A stretch of DNA of 51,504 bases from Bacillota bacterium (GTDB taxonomy: Bacteria; Bacillota; Dethiobacteria; DTU022; UBA8154): NCBI GenBank assembly GCA_012837615.1, contig DUQX01000096.1, forward strand, positions 1-51,504. Reading direction: 5' to 3'. The notes under the pieces were generated by a model, which had not been told where the DNA came from, made no database searches, and was given only the letters and a program-made list of their open reading frames with translations. The position numbers were made by a program, and so were the translations under genes. Below, piece after piece: positions 39,613-51,377 of this stretch (within the stretch, counting starts at the first letter, position 1; every line of letters starts with the position of its first letter).

Positions 39613-40368
39613 TTACCTCCCCGAAAAAGAGGTCAGGATTTTCGGACCATCCTCTAAAATAGCCACGCTGTGCTCAAAATGAGCTGAAAGGCTCCTGTCT
39701 CTGGTTACTACTGTCCACTGATCGCCCAGCGTTTCCACTTCCCAGGTGCCCGCACTAACCATCGGCTCGATAGCCAACACCATCCCCGGCTCGAGCAAGG
39801 GACCTTTCCCCGGCATACCAAAATTTGGCACCTGGGGCTCCTCATGCAACCTGCTTCCAATTCCATGCCCGACATAGCTGCGGATAACAGAAAAACCCTG
39901 TGATTCAACATACGACTGAACAGCATAAGAAATATCATACAGGCGATTCCCGGGAATAGCTTTCTTAATAGCCCGATTTAAGCTTTCACGCGTTACTTCA
40001 ATCAACTGTGCTGCTGAAGACGACACTTTCCCCACTGGAAACGTGGCCGCCGCGTCACCGTAGTAGCCTTTATAATGGACTCCTACATCTATGCTGACGA
40101 TATCTCCGTTTTTAAGCCGCCTGAGACCGGGAATGCCGTGAACCAACTCTTCATTGACCGAAACGCAAATGCTTGCCGGAAAACCGTTATAACCGAGAAA
40201 GGCCGGCTCAGCATTATTTTTTCTAATACAGCGCACGGCAAGGATGTCAAGTTGGGCGGTGGTTATTCCCGGTTTGACCGCTTGGGAGAGCTCATACAGA
40301 ACTTCCCCCACAATACGCCCCGCCTGGCGCATCAGCTCTATTTCCTGGAGTGACTTGAGAACAATCAA
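39613..40368 (-). CDS. map: Type I methionyl aminopeptidase
   Basis: NEELVHGIPG, SIDVGVHYKGYYGDAA, GHGIGSRLHEEP. Confidence 0.96.
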   Translation of the reverse strand: MIVLKSLQEIELMRQAGRIVGEVLYELSQAVKPGITTAQLDILAVRCIRKNNAEPAFLGYNGFPASICVSVNEELVHGIPGLRRLKNGDIVSIDVGVHYKGYYGDAAATFPVGKVSSSAAQLIEVTRESLNRAIKKAIPGNRLYDISYAVQSYVESQGFSVIRSYVGHGIGSRLHEEPQVPNFGMPGKGPLLEPGMVLAIEPMVSAGTWEVETLGDQWTVVTRDRSLSAHFEHSVAILEDGPKILTSFSGR

Positions 40369-40381
40369 TATAATTCTCTCC

Positions 40382-41638
40382 TTATTTCATAAAGCCCTGA
40401 TAGTTACGCATGAGCATATGACTTTCGATTTGTCTCATCGTCTCCAGCGCTACGCCGACAATAATAATCAACCCGGTGCCGCTAAAAATCAAGTTTAACC
40501 TGGATACACCCTGTAATATAATCGGCAGGACACAAATAAAAGCCAGAGAAACAGCTCCAACCAGGGTCAACTTGTTTGAAATCCTGCCCAAATACTCTGC
40601 AGTCGGCCGCCCAGGTCGCAGTCCGGGAATAAAGCCTCCGTATTTCTTAATATCTCCCGCCACCCTCATTGGATCAAATTGAATTGCCGTATAAAAGAAA
40701 GTAAATAGTATTATAAAAACCGCATACAGAATTGTATTGAGCATCGTCCCCCAGCTTAATGCCTCAGCGATACTCTGGGTAATTGGATGGTTAATAAACA
40801 TAGCAAGCGTTGCCGGAAACATTAAAATCGCCGAAGCAAAGATAACGGGAATCACTCCTGCCTGATTGACTTTTAGGGGAATGTGCGTGCTCTGCCCGCC
40901 GTACATCCGTCTTCCTACTACTCTTTTGGCATACTGGACAGGAATACGTCTTCTACCGACATCCAGAGCAATAATACCCACAATAAGGCCAAGCATAACC
41001 AGAATTACGGGGAAAAGCACTAATAAGCGCGTTTCGCCCAACCGTATCAATTCGATAATCTGCCCTGCTCCGGCAGGAAAACCGGCAATAATCCCGGCAA
41101 AGATAAGCAGTGATATACCGTTACCGATACCTTTTTCTGTAATCAACTCACCCAGCCACATTAAAAAAGCGGTGCCGGCAGTTAAGGAAATAATAATCAC
41201 TAAATACGAAGAGGTGCTGCGTTCGGTTATGGCAGGCTGAATTAGACTAAAGGTCATTCCGGTTGCCTGCAGCAAAGCCAAACCCACGGTCCCGTAGCGA
41301 ATAACCTGGATCATTTTTTTTCGCCCTTCAACCCCTTCTTCACTCCACTCCTTAAATTTTGGAATAACCACCGTCAGGAGCTGAACAATGATGGAGGCAT
41401 TAATATAGGGCATAATACCCATGGCAAAAATAGTAAAGTTGCTCAGCGCACCGCCTGAGATTACGTTATAAAGACCAAAGAGGTTATCTCCTTGAAAAAA
41501 ATCCGCCAGCTTTCCCGGATCGATACCCGGGATAGGCACATGAGCGCCGACACGAAAAACAACCAGCATGAGCAGCGTAAAAATGATCCTCCTGCGCAAT
41601 TCCCCTATTTTCCACGCATTGCGGACAGCTTCTAACAT
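40382..41638 (-). CDS. secY: Preprotein translocase subunit SecY
   Basis: VFRVGAHVPIPGIDP, GIMPYINASIIVQLL, KYGGFIPGLRPGRPTAEYL. Confidence 0.97.
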   Translation of the reverse strand: MLEAVRNAWKIGELRRRIIFTLLMLVVFRVGAHVPIPGIDPGKLADFFQGDNLFGLYNVISGGALSNFTIFAMGIMPYINASIIVQLLTVVIPKFKEWSEEGVEGRKKMIQVIRYGTVGLALLQATGMTFSLIQPAITERSTSSYLVIIISLTAGTAFLMWLGELITEKGIGNGISLLIFAGIIAGFPAGAGQIIELIRLGETRLLVLFPVILVMLGLIVGIIALDVGRRRIPVQYAKRVVGRRMYGGQSTHIPLKVNQAGVIPVIFASAILMFPATLAMFINHPITQSIAEALSWGTMLNTILYAVFIILFTFFYTAIQFDPMRVAGDIKKYGGFIPGLRPGRPTAEYLGRISNKLTLVGAVSLAFICVLPIILQGVSRLNLIFSGTGLIIIVGVALETMRQIESHMLMRNYQGFMK

Positions 41639-41639
41639 A

Positions 41640-42080
41640 TTATATCACCTCAACCTGCCCGCCGGCCGTTTCAATTTTTTCCCTGGCCTGCGCGCTAAAG
41701 CTATGGGCTTTTACAATCAGCTTTTTTCCCAACTCACCTTTTCCGAGGATCTTAACCCCGGATTTTAAGGATTTAATCATGCCGGTATCTTTCATGAGCT
41801 GCGGTGTAACTACCGTACCAGTTTCAAAACGGTTCAAAGCTTCAACATTTACCTCAAACCATTCTTTTTTAAACCTATTCTTAAAACCTCGCTTGGGCAG
41901 GCGCTGGAATAACGGCATCTGTCCTCCCTCGAATCCCCGCCGAACGCCTCCTCCTGAGCGCGCCTTTTGCCCTTTCTGCCCTCGACCGGAAGTTTTCCCT
42001 TTGCCGGAACCAATTCCGCGACCGACCCTTGTAGCAGAAATTCGTGAACCTGGAGATGGTTTTAAATCGTGCAAACGCAT
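41640..42080 (-). CDS. rplO: 50S ribosomal protein L15
   Basis: [27 protein letters not shown]. Confidence 0.97.
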   Translation of the reverse strand: MRLHDLKPSPGSRISATRVGRGIGSGKGKTSGRGQKGQKARSGGGVRRGFEGGQMPLFQRLPKRGFKNRFKKEWFEVNVEALNRFETGTVVTPQLMKDTGMIKSLKSGVKILGKGELGKKLIVKAHSFSAQAREKIETAGGQVEVI

Positions 42081-42178
42081 CTTTAAACACCTCCTTCAAA
42101 AACTGATGAAAACACCACCTGCGTTTTGCATGAATAAATCAGGTATCCAGAAGCTAACAGCAGCCAAACATTAATGTC

Positions 42179-42214
42179 TAAGAAACGCTCGGCCGGCGTA
42201 GCATTAATTTCTTA
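42179..42214 (-). promoter_or_regulatory. Intraoperonic hairpin in the rpmD-rplO spacer
   Basis: taagaaa...tttctta inverted repeat enclosing a gccggc core. Confidence 0.4.
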
Positions 42215-42258
42215 CGATTTTTCACATTCTAACTGCCGTCTCCTTTACCATCATTGGT

Positions 42259-42438
42259 CTAGATTTCTTCCACGGATATTAAATGTCTTACGCGATCAAC
42301 CATGCCCCTGATCTGGGGAGTATTGTTGTGCTCAACAGTATGGTTCATTCGCTTCAGACCCAGGGCTTTTATGGTCAAGCGTTGAGACGGCTTGCAACCC
42401 AAAGGGCTTCTTATAAGTTTGATTCTTATCTTATTCAC
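42259..42438 (-). CDS. rpmD: 50S ribosomal protein L30 (not in the supplied ORF track)
   Basis: GTG start: MNKIRIKLIRSPLGCKPSQRLTIKALGLKRMNHTVEHNNTPQIRGMVDHVRHLISVEEI*. Confidence 0.96.
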   Translation of the reverse strand: MNKIRIKLIRSPLGCKPSQRLTIKALGLKRMNHTVEHNNTPQIRGMVDRVRHLISVEEI

Positions 42439-42450
42439 GCTTAACTCCCC

Positions 42451-42948
42451 CTATGCTTTAAGCTCTTCTACCTGCTTGCCGCGTACTTTGGCGACTTCTT
42501 CCAACGTTTTTAAGGATTTCAACCCTTCCATTGTAGCATTAACCATATTCAAGGCATTAGAAGAACCAAGGCTTTTCGTTAGAATATCTTTTATTCCCGC
42601 TAGTTCCAAAACAGCTCTTACCGGCCCCCCGGCAATAACGCCGGTACCTTCGGAAGCCGGTTTCAATAGCACTTTACCCGCACCAAAAATTCCTGTTACA
42701 GAATGGGGGATTGTGGTCCCTGACATAGGAACGGAAATCATGTTCTTTTTGGCATCTTCTACCCCTTTGCGTATCGCCTCGGGAACTTCACCGGCTTTAC
42801 CCAATCCGGCTCCCACAGTCCCGTTTTCATCCCCAACCACTACTAATGCGCTAAAGCTAAACCTGCGGCCGCCTTTAACCACCTTGGCTACCCTGTTTAT
42901 TTTTACAACTCTTTCAGTAACCTCACCCTTGGGCTCGACCCTGGCCAA
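42451..42948 (-). CDS. rpsE: 30S ribosomal protein S5
   Basis: [24 protein letters not shown]-type motif; [19 protein letters not shown]. Confidence 0.97.
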   Translation of the reverse strand: MARVEPKGEVTERVVKINRVAKVVKGGRRFSFSALVVVGDENGTVGAGLGKAGEVPEAIRKGVEDAKKNMISVPMSGTTIPHSVTGIFGAGKVLLKPASEGTGVIAGGPVRAVLELAGIKDILTKSLGSSNALNMVNATMEGLKSLKTLEEVAKVRGKQVEELKA

Positions 42949-42975
42949 TACCGTACCCTCCTTTCACTTCTTCTG

Positions 42976-43356
42976 CTAAAACTTAAGTCCCTGGCTTCTC
43001 GCTCCTTCTGCCAGGGATTTGATTCTACCATGATAAAGGAATCCTCCCCGGTCGAATACTACCTTATTTATACCTTTTTCAACTGCTCTTTTTCCGAGAA
43101 GCTCACCTACCATACGGGCAGCCTCTTTCTTTTCCTTGTTAACAATCTCCTCTCTGAGCGAAGGATCCATTGTGGATGCAAAAATCAGAGTGCGCCCGCT
43201 GGAATCATCAATAATCTGGGCGTATATATGCTTCAGGCTGCGGTAGACATTCAGCCTCGGGCTCTCCGGAGTTCCGCTAATCTTTTTTCTTACCCGTAGA
43301 TGGCGCCGCTTCCTGGCTTTTCTCTTTTCAATTATTCGTGCCACTATTATATTCAC
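42976..43356 (-). CDS. rplR: 50S ribosomal protein L18
   Basis: [30 protein letters not shown]. Confidence 0.97.
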   Translation of the reverse strand: MNIIVARIIEKRKARKRRHLRVRKKISGTPESPRLNVYRSLKHIYAQIIDDSSGRTLIFASTMDPSLREEIVNKEKKEAARMVGELLGKRAVEKGINKVVFDRGGFLYHGRIKSLAEGARSQGLKF

Positions 43357-43379
43357 CCCTTTACAGATTCCCGCCTTGT

Positions 43380-43928
43380 TTACTTGCCGGCTTTACCTAC
43401 TTTGCGTCTGATGTATTCTCCTTCGTATTTGATACCCTTACCTTTATATGGTTCAGGAGGACGAATACTACGAATCCTGGCAGCGGTATCGCCAACAGTT
43501 TCTTTGTCGATTCCGCTTACGGAAATTTTAGTTGGTGCCGGGACTTCAATTTCAATACCTTCTTCCGGCTCAATTTGTACAGGCTGGGAATATCCCACGT
43601 TTATTACTAAATTTTTTCCCTGCTTTGCAGCACGGTATCCTACACCAACCAGCTCCAATTTTCTGGAAAAACCTTTGGTTACACCTTCTATCATATTGGC
43701 TAACAGAGATCTCCCCAGCCCGTGCATAGCACGGTGTTCCTTCTTATCCGACGGTCGCAAAACAGAGATATAACCTTCTTCAAGCTTAATTTGCAAGCAG
43801 CGAGGAAGCTGTTTGGTTAACTGCCCCTTTGGCCCTTTAACGGTCACTAAATTTCCGTCTTCTACCTTTACTTCCACGTTTTCCGGTTTAATAATGGGTT
43901 TTCTCCCAATACGCGACAATATTGTCAC
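43380..43928 (-). CDS. rplF: 50S ribosomal protein L6
   Basis: [50 protein letters not shown]. Confidence 0.97.
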   Translation of the reverse strand: MTILSRIGRKPIIKPENVEVKVEDGNLVTVKGPKGQLTKQLPRCLQIKLEEGYISVLRPSDKKEHRAMHGLGRSLLANMIEGVTKGFSRKLELVGVGYRAAKQGKNLVINVGYSQPVQIEPEEGIEIEVPAPTKISVSGIDKETVGDTAARIRSIRPPEPYKGKGIKYEGEYIRRKVGKAGK

Positions 43929-43931
43929 CTC

Positions 43932-44321
43932 CTACCATACATAGCAAATCACTTCGCCGCCAAGGCCAGCTTTACGGGCTTCCTGGTCGGTCATCAAGCC
44001 CTGAGAGGTAGAAATTATGGCAACCCCCAGCCCGCCCAGAACCCTGGGCAGCTCATCTTTTTTAACATAAACCCTTAAACCGGGCTTGCTGATGCGCTTG
44101 AGGCCAGTAATGGCACCTACTGCTTTCGGTTTCATATAAATTTTTAAAATCCCCTGTTTCCCGTCATCAAGATATTCAAAATCCTTAATATAACCTTCCC
44201 TTTTTAAAATTGCAGCGATAGACTTTTTCATCTTGGATGAAGGTACTTCAACATATCCATGACCTGATAATAAAATATTACGGATTCTCGTCAACAAATC
44301 TGCAATAGGATCAGTCATCAT
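43932..44321 (-). CDS. rpsH: 30S ribosomal protein S8
   Basis: [41 protein letters not shown]. Confidence 0.97.
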   Translation of the reverse strand: MMTDPIADLLTRIRNILLSGHGYVEVPSSKMKKSIAAILKREGYIKDFEYLDDGKQGILKIYMKPKAVGAITGLKRISKPGLRVYVKKDELPRVLGGLGVAIISTSQGLMTDQEARKAGLGGEVICYVW

Positions 44322-44351
44322 CTCAGAAACTAACCTCCTTTCTACCCACAG

Positions 44352-44537
44352 CTACCAGCTGGCCTTTTTAACACCGGGGATAATTCCCTGGTGAACCAAT
44401 TTTCGGAAGCATAAGCGACACATCCCAAACTTACGGAGGTAAGCTCTCGGGCGGCCACATATCTGGCAGCGGTTGTAACGACGGACTTCAAACTTGGGAT
44501 CTCTTTTCGCTTTTGCAATTAATGACTTTTTGGCCAC
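44352..44537 (-). CDS. rpsZ: 30S ribosomal protein S14 type Z
   Basis: 61 aa with [24 protein letters not shown] zinc motif. Confidence 0.96.
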   Translation of the reverse strand: MAKKSLIAKAKRDPKFEVRRYNRCQICGRPRAYLRKFGMCRLCFRKLVHQGIIPGVKKASW

Positions 44538-44606
44538 AAATAATCCTGGTTTCCCTTTTCCTAACCAGGCTGCACCTCCTTTCGGCCCAAATAATTAAGA
44601 GATAGC

Positions 44607-45158
44607 TCATGCCGCTTTAAACGGCATTCCTAACTTTTTAAGCAGTTCTCTTGCCTCTTCATCGGTTTTTGCGGTTGTCACAATAATTATATCCATACCC
44701 AGTATCTTTTCTACATCATCATAGTTAATCTCCGGAAAGATTATTTGTTCCTTTAAACCAAGGGCATAATTGCCGCGACCATCAAATGATTTTGGAGAAA
44801 CACCTCGAAAGTCTCGAACCCTAGGAAGAGCAACATTGATCAGCTTGTTGACAAAGTCGTACATTTTTTCTCCCCGCAGGGTAACTTTACAACCGATTGA
44901 CATCCCTTCCCTTAGCTTAAAACTGGCTACCGATTTTTTCGCCCTGGTTATCACAGGCTTCTGCCCAGCAATCAGAGAAAGCTCCTTCACAGCTGATTCC
45001 AGCAGTTTAGGGTTATCCTTCCCTTCACCAATACCCATATTAATGACTACTTTTTCCAGTTGTGGGGCCTCGAGAATATTTTTATAAGCAAATTGTTCTA
45101 CTAAGGCAGGACGTACTTCTGTGAGATATTTTTCCTTCAAAGTGGACACTCTTTCCAC
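44607..45158 (-). CDS. rplE: 50S ribosomal protein L5
   Basis: [42 protein letters not shown]. Confidence 0.97.
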   Translation of the reverse strand: MERVSTLKEKYLTEVRPALVEQFAYKNILEAPQLEKVVINMGIGEGKDNPKLLESAVKELSLIAGQKPVITRAKKSVASFKLREGMSIGCKVTLRGEKMYDFVNKLINVALPRVRDFRGVSPKSFDGRGNYALGLKEQIIFPEINYDDVEKILGMDIIIVTTAKTDEEARELLKKLGMPFKAA

Positions 45159-45306
45159 CTCCTTAAAACCTTACCCGCAAATCAGGAGCGATTTGTTTTC
45201 ATAAAAATCAGGTGCTCAGAACTCAAAAATTACGGATTATTTTGTTTCCATATCTACAAACCCGCTATTTCCTTCTTTTGAACCCTGGTTCGTGCCCCCA
45301 AGCAGG

Positions 45307-45636
45307 CTACTTGTCAATCAGCTCCCCACACTTTTTGCAACCTCTCACCCGTTTCCCGTCGGCAAGACTTTGCCGAAAAATGCGGGTGGGCTGCTGGCAG
45401 GATGGGCAAATGAGCATTACATTGCTCGCATCGATAGGAGCCTCCATTTCCCTGATACCGCCCTGAGGAATTTTTTGTGTAGGTTTGGCATGTTTTTTAA
45501 TAATATTAACCCCTTCTACTAACACCTTTTTTTTTCGGGGAACCGTGCTCAATACTTTGCCTTTTTTCCCTTTATCTTTACCGGAAAGAACCTGGATTTT
45601 GTCACCCTTGCGTATATGCATCTTTGCCACAGACAC
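45307..45636 (-). CDS. rplX: 50S ribosomal protein L24 (zinc-binding C-terminus)
   Basis: [31 protein letters not shown]...CKKCGELID. Confidence 0.97.
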   Translation of the reverse strand: MSVAKMHIRKGDKIQVLSGKDKGKKGKVLSTVPRKKKVLVEGVNIIKKHAKPTQKIPQGGIREMEAPIDASNVMLICPSCQQPTRIFRQSLADGKRVRGCKKCGELIDK

Positions 45637-45673
45637 AATACACCCCCTTCTATCCCATGAGAAACAGTGTTCA

Positions 45674-46042
45674 TTATAATACTTCCGGAGCCAGGGAAAT
45701 GATTCTCATAAAATCCTTTTCTCTAAGTTCTCTGGCAACCGGCCCAAAAATCCGCGTTCCCCTGGGAGCTTTCTGCTCGTTAATAATTACAGCAGCATTT
45801 TCATCAAATCTTATAAAAGTCCCATCTTTACGCCGATATCCTTTTTTAGAGCGAACAATAACTGCCCGAACCACATCACCTTTTTTAACAACACCGCCCG
45901 GGTTTGCCTCCTTTACAGAGGCTACAATAATATCCCCCACGCTGGCAGCCTTTCTTTTAGAGCCGCCCAGGACACGGATGCATGATATTCTACGGGCACC
46001 GGTATTATCGGCAACGTTGAGAATTGTCGAACTCTGAATCAT
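45674..46042 (-). CDS. rplN: 50S ribosomal protein L14
   Basis: [27 protein letters not shown]. Confidence 0.97.
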   Translation of the reverse strand: MIQSSTILNVADNTGARRISCIRVLGGSKRKAASVGDIIVASVKEANPGGVVKKGDVVRAVIVRSKKGYRRKDGTFIRFDENAAVIINEQKAPRGTRIFGPVARELREKDFMRIISLAPEVL

Positions 46043-46066
46043 AACTGCCCCTCCTTATCGCCGGGT

Positions 46067-46324
46067 CTACAACTGTGATTTCTCAATGATTTCAACTAAA
46101 CGCCATCTCTTTTGTTTGCTCAGGGGTCTCGTCTCCATTATCCTGACCTTGTCTCCAATTCTACATTCGTTGGCCTCGTCGTGGACCTTAAAATTATTGG
46201 TTTTCCTGATTATTTTACCGTATAAAGGATGGCGTGTACTCCTTTCGACAGCCACCACAATAGTTTTATCCATTTTGTTACTTACAACTATGCCTGTTCT
46301 AGTTTTACGACTACCCCTTTCCAA
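46067..46324 (-). CDS. rpsQ: 30S ribosomal protein S17
   Basis: [35 protein letters not shown] start after AAAGGAGG inferred. Confidence 0.95.
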   Translation of the reverse strand: MERGSRKTRTGIVVSNKMDKTIVVAVERSTRHPLYGKIIRKTNNFKVHDEANECRIGDKVRIMETRPLSKQKRWRLVEIIEKSQL

Positions 46325-46562
46325 TCCGCCGCCTCCTTTCGGGGTACTCATCTACGGCTGCAGCCAATTCCCGCTCACGCATAACCGTTTTTATCCGAGC
46401 GATAGATTTGCGCACCTCTTTGAGCCTCATTGTATTCTCCAGCTGACCCGTGGCCATTTGAAATCGCAGATTAAAAAGCTCGTCTTTTAGCTCCCGGATT
46501 TTCTCCTGAAGCTCCTTATCTGAAAGCTCACGAATTTCGCTCCCCTTCATGGGCTTCACCAC
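46311..46562 (-). CDS. rpmC: 50S ribosomal protein L29
   Basis: [31 protein letters not shown]. Confidence 0.96.
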   Translation of the reverse strand: MVKPMKGSEIRELSDKELQEKIRELKDELFNLRFQMATGQLENTMRLKEVRKSIARIKTVMRERELAAAVDEYPERRRRIGKG

Positions 46563-46974
46563 CTATTTCTTCTCTTTTAACAAATTTGCATTTCATGGGT
46601 AATTTTTGTGCCGCCAGACGCATAGCCTCCCGTGCCGTTTCCTCAGGAACGCCTGCGATTTCAAACATAATGCGCCCCGGCTTTACTACGGCAACCCAGT
46701 ATTCCGGTGAACCCTTTCCTTTTCCCATACGGGTCTCGGCAGGTTTTGCAGTAACAGGCTTATGCGGGAATATTTTAATCCAAATTTTACCGCCCCTTTT
46801 GACATACCTGGTCATCGCTATCCTGGCTGCTTCTATCTGCTGGCTGGTTACCCATTTAGGCTCCAGCGCCTGCAAGCCGTATTCTCCAAAATCTATTTCC
46901 GTACCTCCCTTGGATACGCCCTTCATCCGACCGCGCTGGTGGCGGCGAAATTTAACCTTTTTCGGCATCAACAT
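46528..46974 (-). CDS. rplP: 50S ribosomal protein L16
   Basis: [22 protein letters not shown]. Confidence 0.97.
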   Translation of the reverse strand: MLMPKKVKFRRHQRGRMKGVSKGGTEIDFGEYGLQALEPKWVTSQQIEAARIAMTRYVKRGGKIWIKIFPHKPVTAKPAETRMGKGKGSPEYWVAVVKPGRIMFEIAGVPEETAREAMRLAAQKLPMKCKFVKREEIGGEAHEGERNS

Positions 46975-47641
46975 CTTTCTTTTGCACCCCCTCCGCCTCT
47001 TCTTTTTTCTTGGCTTCGGGAAGGATCTCGCCTTTATAAATCAGCACTTTAATCCCGATACGTCCATAGGTGGTATGCGCTTCAACGGCACCATAATCAA
47101 TATCGGCGCGCAATGTTTGTTGGGGAACCGTACCCTCGTGGTAACTTTCTGTGCGGGCCATCTCCGCCCCGCCCAGCCTTCCTTTACATATTACTTTAAT
47201 CCCTTTTGCGCCTGCACGCATGGTTCTGAAAATAGCCTGTTTCATCGCTCGCCTGAAAGCAATTCTCTTAGCAAGCTGCTGAGCAATGTTTTCCGCCACC
47301 AGATAAGCGTCCAGTTCCGGGTTCTTAATCTCAATTATATTGACATGCACTTTTTTTTGAGTGATCTTTTCCAGGTTGCGGCGCAGCTGATCCACCCCTG
47401 CTCCACCTTTGCCGATAACCATACCCGGTTTGGCTGTATGAACATTTATCCGCACATTGTTGGCAGCGCGGTCTATTTCTATACGCGAAACACCTGCACC
47501 TTCCAATTGTTTCCTGATAAAATTGCGAACCTGTAAATCTTCATGAAGCAGTTTCGTATAGTCCTTTTCGGCATACCAGCGGGCATCCCAATCCCTGATA
47601 ATACCAACCCGGAAACCAATAGGACTAACTTTTTGTCCCAA
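46952..47641 (-). CDS. rpsC: 30S ribosomal protein S3
   Basis: [24 protein letters not shown]. Confidence 0.97.
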   Translation of the reverse strand: MGQKVSPIGFRVGIIRDWDARWYAEKDYTKLLHEDLQVRNFIRKQLEGAGVSRIEIDRAANNVRINVHTAKPGMVIGKGGAGVDQLRRNLEKITQKKVHVNIIEIKNPELDAYLVAENIAQQLAKRIAFRRAMKQAIFRTMRAGAKGIKVICKGRLGGAEMARTESYHEGTVPQQTLRADIDYGAVEAHTTYGRIGIKVLIYKGEILPEAKKKEEAEGVQKKDVDAEKG

Positions 47642-47645
47642 CTTT

Positions 47646-47987
47646 TTAATCCCCCTCTCTTTCCCGTAGTATAACAGTTATATGACTGGTCCTTTTACGA
47701 ATACGTGTTGCCCTTCCCAAAGCCCGTGGAATAAATCTTTTTAAGGTTGGCCCTTCATCAACATAAGCTTTATAAACGTAAAGATCATCCTTGTTCATTT
47801 CATAATTATGCTCTGCATTTGCTGCTGCTGATTGAAGCAGCTTCTCAATAATCCCAGAAGCTCTTTTCGGTATAAAACGCAGCATGGACAAAGCCTCATC
47901 GAGATTTTTTTCCCTGATCAAATCCATAACGATCCTGGCTTTACGGGGGGCTATTCTGACAAATTTAGCCTGTGCTTTCGCTTCCAT
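47646..47987 (-). CDS. rplV: 50S ribosomal protein L22
   Basis: [35 protein letters not shown]. Confidence 0.97.
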   Translation of the reverse strand: MEAKAQAKFVRIAPRKARIVMDLIREKNLDEALSMLRFIPKRASGIIEKLLQSAAANAEHNYEMNKDDLYVYKAYVDEGPTLKRFIPRALGRATRIRKRTSHITVILREREGD

Positions 47988-48065
47988 ATAATAATATCCT
48001 CCCTTACAACTCTTGCAACCTGATTAAAATTCCCTTTCAAGTAAGGCACATGAGCCCCCGGGTTA

Positions 48066-48350
48066 TTATTTTAACGCAGTTGATCTTTCGGTATGCGAAC
48101 CGTGCCCGCGGAAAGTACGCGTTATAGCAAATTCGCCCAGCTTATGGCCTACCATATCTTCGGTAATAAAAATTGGAACGTGCTTCCTGCCGTCATGGAT
48201 AGCAATTGTATGACCGACCATCTCGGGGAATATGGTAGATCGCCGGGACCAGGTTTTAATGACACGTTTTTCGTTTTTGCTGTTCATTTTTTCAATTTTG
48301 GCCATGAGCTTGGCCTCTACATACGGGCCTTTTTTAAGAGAACGTCCCAT
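48066..48350 (-). CDS. rpsS: 30S ribosomal protein S19
   Basis: [19 protein letters not shown]. Confidence 0.97.
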   Translation of the reverse strand: MGRSLKKGPYVEAKLMAKIEKMNSKNEKRVIKTWSRRSTIFPEMVGHTIAIHDGRKHVPIFITEDMVGHKLGEFAITRTFRGHGSHTERSTALK

Positions 48351-48398
48351 CTAATCACCTCACCTCGAATTTATAAATCCTTTAATAATAACTAATGC

Positions 48399-49229
48399 TT
48401 ACTTCTTACGCCTTCTAAGAATGTGGTCATCCGATTTTTTCTTTTTGGGACGGGTTTTATAACCCAGCGTAGGTTTACCCCAGGGTGTGAGGGGACTTTT
48501 CCTGCCAATGGGGGCCTTTCCTTCACCACCACCATGAGGATGGTCGACCGGGTTCATCGCAGAACCCCTGACAGCAGGTCTTATACCCAGCCACCTGGAG
48601 CGTCCCGCCTTACCGATAGTAATATTTTCATGCTCTACATTTCCCAGCTGGCCAATAGTTGCCCTGCATCTGGAGGGAACCAACCTAACCTCCCCGGATG
48701 GAAGCTTGATATGGGCATATTTCCCCTCTTTAGCCATTAGCTGTGCAACGCCTCCGGCAGAACGAACCAATTGCCCGCCTTTTCCGGGTATCATTTCAAT
48801 ATTGTGAACCAAGGTTCCTACGGGAATGTTTTGTAGAGGAAGTGCGTTTCCAGCCTTGATTTCGGCATCCGGCCCAGAACTTATCGTTACGCCCACGTTC
48901 AAGCCCTGGGGGGCCAATATATAACGTTTTTCCCCATCTGCATAATGTAAAAGCGCAATGCGGGCAGAGCGATTGGGATCATATTCAATAGCGGCAACCC
49001 TGGCCGGAACACCATCCTTATCTCTTTTAAAATCAATTACTCTGTATTTTTGTTTATGCCCTCCCCCGCGGTGCCTGATGGTTATCCGCCCTGTCGCATT
49101 GCGACCCGCTTTTTTCTTTAAGGGCCTGAGCAGGGATTTTTCAGGCTTTTTTTTAGTAATCTCCTCAAATGTTGAAACGGTCATAGAGCGCCGGCCGGGA
49201 GATGTAGGAAAGAATTTTTTTATTGTCAT
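48399..49229 (-). CDS. rplB: 50S ribosomal protein L2
   Basis: [62 protein letters not shown]. Confidence 0.97.
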   Translation of the reverse strand: MTIKKFFPTSPGRRSMTVSTFEEITKKKPEKSLLRPLKKKAGRNATGRITIRHRGGGHKQKYRVIDFKRDKDGVPARVAAIEYDPNRSARIALLHYADGEKRYILAPQGLNVGVTISSGPDAEIKAGNALPLQNIPVGTLVHNIEMIPGKGGQLVRSAGGVAQLMAKEGKYAHIKLPSGEVRLVPSRCRATIGQLGNVEHENITIGKAGRSRWLGIRPAVRGSAMNPVDHPHGGGEGKAPIGRKSPLTPWGKPTLGYKTRPKKKKSDDHILRRRKK

Positions 49230-49266
49230 AATCTCTTAAACCTCCTTCCTCTTAAACTGCTGCTAT

Positions 49267-49551
49267 TTATTCAAAAAGCTCTATCGGCTTGCTGTTTTCG
49301 GTTAAAGTTACTATGGCCTTTTTCCAGCCGGGACGGTAACCCCTGTGTACCCCCACCCGCCTGGGCTTTCCTTTTACCGAAAGGGTATTCACAGCCCTCA
49401 CTTTAACATCAAAAATTTCCTCTACGGCATTTTTAATTTGGATCTTATTGGCCCTTTTGTCCACCACAAAGGAATATTTTTTTTCCTCTGCCTGTGCTGT
49501 CGATTTTTCTGTTATAAGCGGCTTTAAAATAATATCACGCGGATTTTTCAT
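49267..49551 (-). CDS. rplW: 50S ribosomal protein L23
   Basis: [39 protein letters not shown]. Confidence 0.97.
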   Translation of the reverse strand: MKNPRDIILKPLITEKSTAQAEEKKYSFVVDKRANKIQIKNAVEEIFDVKVRAVNTLSVKGKPRRVGVHRGYRPGWKKAIVTLTENSKPIELFE

Positions 49552-50173
49552 CCGAAAACACCTCCTCGATCCTGGCTACCGCATCTTTGGTAAGAAGAAG
49601 CGTATCGTGATTCAGAATATCAAGGATATTAAGCGTGTCTGCAACTGCTGTATTCACTCTTGGAATATTACGGGTAGACTTATAAATGTTAGTATCCGCT
49701 TCTCCGGTAACCAGCAGCACGGACCGATCTAATCCCAGGTTATTTAAAATTTGCACTATTTCTTTCGTCTTCGGAGCTGTCAGCTTTAATTCGTCCAATA
49801 CCAATATCCCCTTAGCGGCCAACTTGGAGGTAAGTGCAGATCGCAAAGCGGTACGCCGCATTTTTCTGGGCATTGAATAGCGATATTTCCGCGGTCTGGG
49901 ACCAAACGTAATACCTCCCCCAGTCCAGATGGGTGAACGGATGCTTCCATGACGGGCCCTTCCTGTACCTTTCTGCCTCCAGGGTTTTCTCCCTCCGCCG
50001 CGCACTTCCCCCCTCGTTTTGGTGCTGGCGGTACCGCGCCGACGTGCAGCTAAAAGCATTTGCGCCACATCAAAAAGAAGCTTCTCGTTTACTTGAGCAT
50101 CAAAGATCTCCGGGCTGAGTTCCAATTCGCCTACCTGTTCACCTTGAACGTTATATACTTCTACTGTGGGCAT
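49535..50173 (-). CDS. rplD: 50S ribosomal protein L4
   Basis: [37 protein letters not shown]. Confidence 0.97.
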   Translation of the reverse strand: MPTVEVYNVQGEQVGELELSPEIFDAQVNEKLLFDVAQMLLAARRRGTASTKTRGEVRGGGRKPWRQKGTGRARHGSIRSPIWTGGGITFGPRPRKYRYSMPRKMRRTALRSALTSKLAAKGILVLDELKLTAPKTKEIVQILNNLGLDRSVLLVTGEADTNIYKSTRNIPRVNTAVADTLNILDILNHDTLLLTKDAVARIEEVFSDEKSA

Positions 50174-50210
50174 ATGTCACAAGCCCCCTTTCTACAAAGG
50201 CATTACTTAT

Positions 50211-50840
50211 TTAACTGGCTTTCACTGAATTTTTTACAATTAAAAGTCCGTTACGAGGACCGGGTACGGCCCCCTTTATCAGTAGCAGGTTTTTATCAGC
50301 ATCTATTTTAATAATCTTCAGCCTCTGCGATGTTACTTTTTTCCCACCCATTCTTCCGGGCAGCGGCCTTCCTTTAAACACTCGCGCCGCATCGACTGCA
50401 CCCATTGATCCGGGCCCTCTATGATAATGGGAACCGTGCGTCATTGCTCCCCTTCTTTGTCCATGCCTTTTAATACTTCCGGCAAATCCTTTTCCTTTGG
50501 AAATACCAGTTATATCCACATATTCTCCTGTTTCGAATATATCGGCTTTGATTTCCTGGCCCACTTCATATTTATCAACTTCTGCAAGCCGTATCTCCCG
50601 TAAATATTTTAAAGGAGCAACGCCTGCCTTGGCATAGTGTCCCAACAGCGGTTTATTCAGAAGGTTTTTCTTTGCCGGTTTAAACCCAATCTGAATAGAA
50701 CTATAACCGTCCTTGTCCGGATTTTTTTTCGCGACAACAACGCATGGCCCCGCTTCCAGGACCGTTACCGGAATAGCGCGTCCTTCATCATCAAATACCT
50801 GTGTCATGCCTATTTTTTTTGCCAGAATAGCTTTTTTCAT
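50211..50840 (-). CDS. rplC: 50S ribosomal protein L3
   Basis: [42 protein letters not shown]. Confidence 0.97.
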   Translation of the reverse strand: MKKAILAKKIGMTQVFDDEGRAIPVTVLEAGPCVVVAKKNPDKDGYSSIQIGFKPAKKNLLNKPLLGHYAKAGVAPLKYLREIRLAEVDKYEVGQEIKADIFETGEYVDITGISKGKGFAGSIKRHGQRRGAMTHGSHYHRGPGSMGAVDAARVFKGRPLPGRMGGKKVTSQRLKIIKIDADKNLLLIKGAVPGPRNGLLIVKNSVKAS

Positions 50841-50869
50841 ACATCTACCCCCCTTTATTGCAATAGATC

Positions 50870-51178
50870 CTAAAGTTTAATTTCAATATCTACACCGGCA
50901 GGCAAATCCAGCCTCATTAAAGCATCTACGGTATTGGGTGTAGGGTCAAAAATATCTATTAATCTTTTGTGCGTCCGGATCTCAAATTGCTCACGAGAAT
51001 CTTTGTATTTATGGGGAGCCCTGATTACAGTATAGACACTTTTCTCCGTGGGAAGCGGAACAGGGCCTGAAACATTAGCCCCCGTACGTTTGGCGGTTGC
51101 CACGATTTTACCTGCAGATTGATCCAAAAGATAATGATCAAAAGCTTTTAAACGGATACGAATTTTTTGGTTGGACAT
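50870..51178 (-). CDS. rpsJ: 30S ribosomal protein S10
   Basis: [43 protein letters not shown]; start reset to MSNQK. Confidence 0.97.
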   Translation of the reverse strand: MSNQKIRIRLKAFDHYLLDQSAGKIVATAKRTGANVSGPVPLPTEKSVYTVIRAPHKYKDSREQFEIRTHKRLIDIFDPTPNTVDALMRLDLPAGVDIEIKL

Positions 51179-51222
51179 GCTTTTCCCCCTTTTCGTCTGA
51201 TTACTTTTTGCAGACTGCTCCG

Positions 51223-51247
51223 TAAAAATTACCCGCCTCCAAGGCGG
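51223..51247 (-). terminator. Terminator/attenuator-like hairpin between tuf and rpsJ
   Basis: Minus strand CCGCCT-TGG-AGGCGG followed by GTAATTTTTA. Confidence 0.5.
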
Positions 51248-51377
51248 CAACCTCTTACTTCATCACTGTTCAGCTAATCTAAAATATTGATATAAAATAT
51301 AACACTTACCCAACATCATTTTAACTATTGCCTTTATGCCGTAACAACGCTTTAAACCGGATTCAGCTTTAAATAAG

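Noticed and set aside
42392-42979. 195-aa plus-strand ORF opposite rpsE
   Set aside because: Antisense to rpsE; S/T/P-rich shadow ORF.
46586-47536. 316-aa plus-strand ORF opposite rplP/rpsC
   Set aside because: Antisense shadow of highly conserved ribosomal genes; composition is typical of reverse-frame readthrough.
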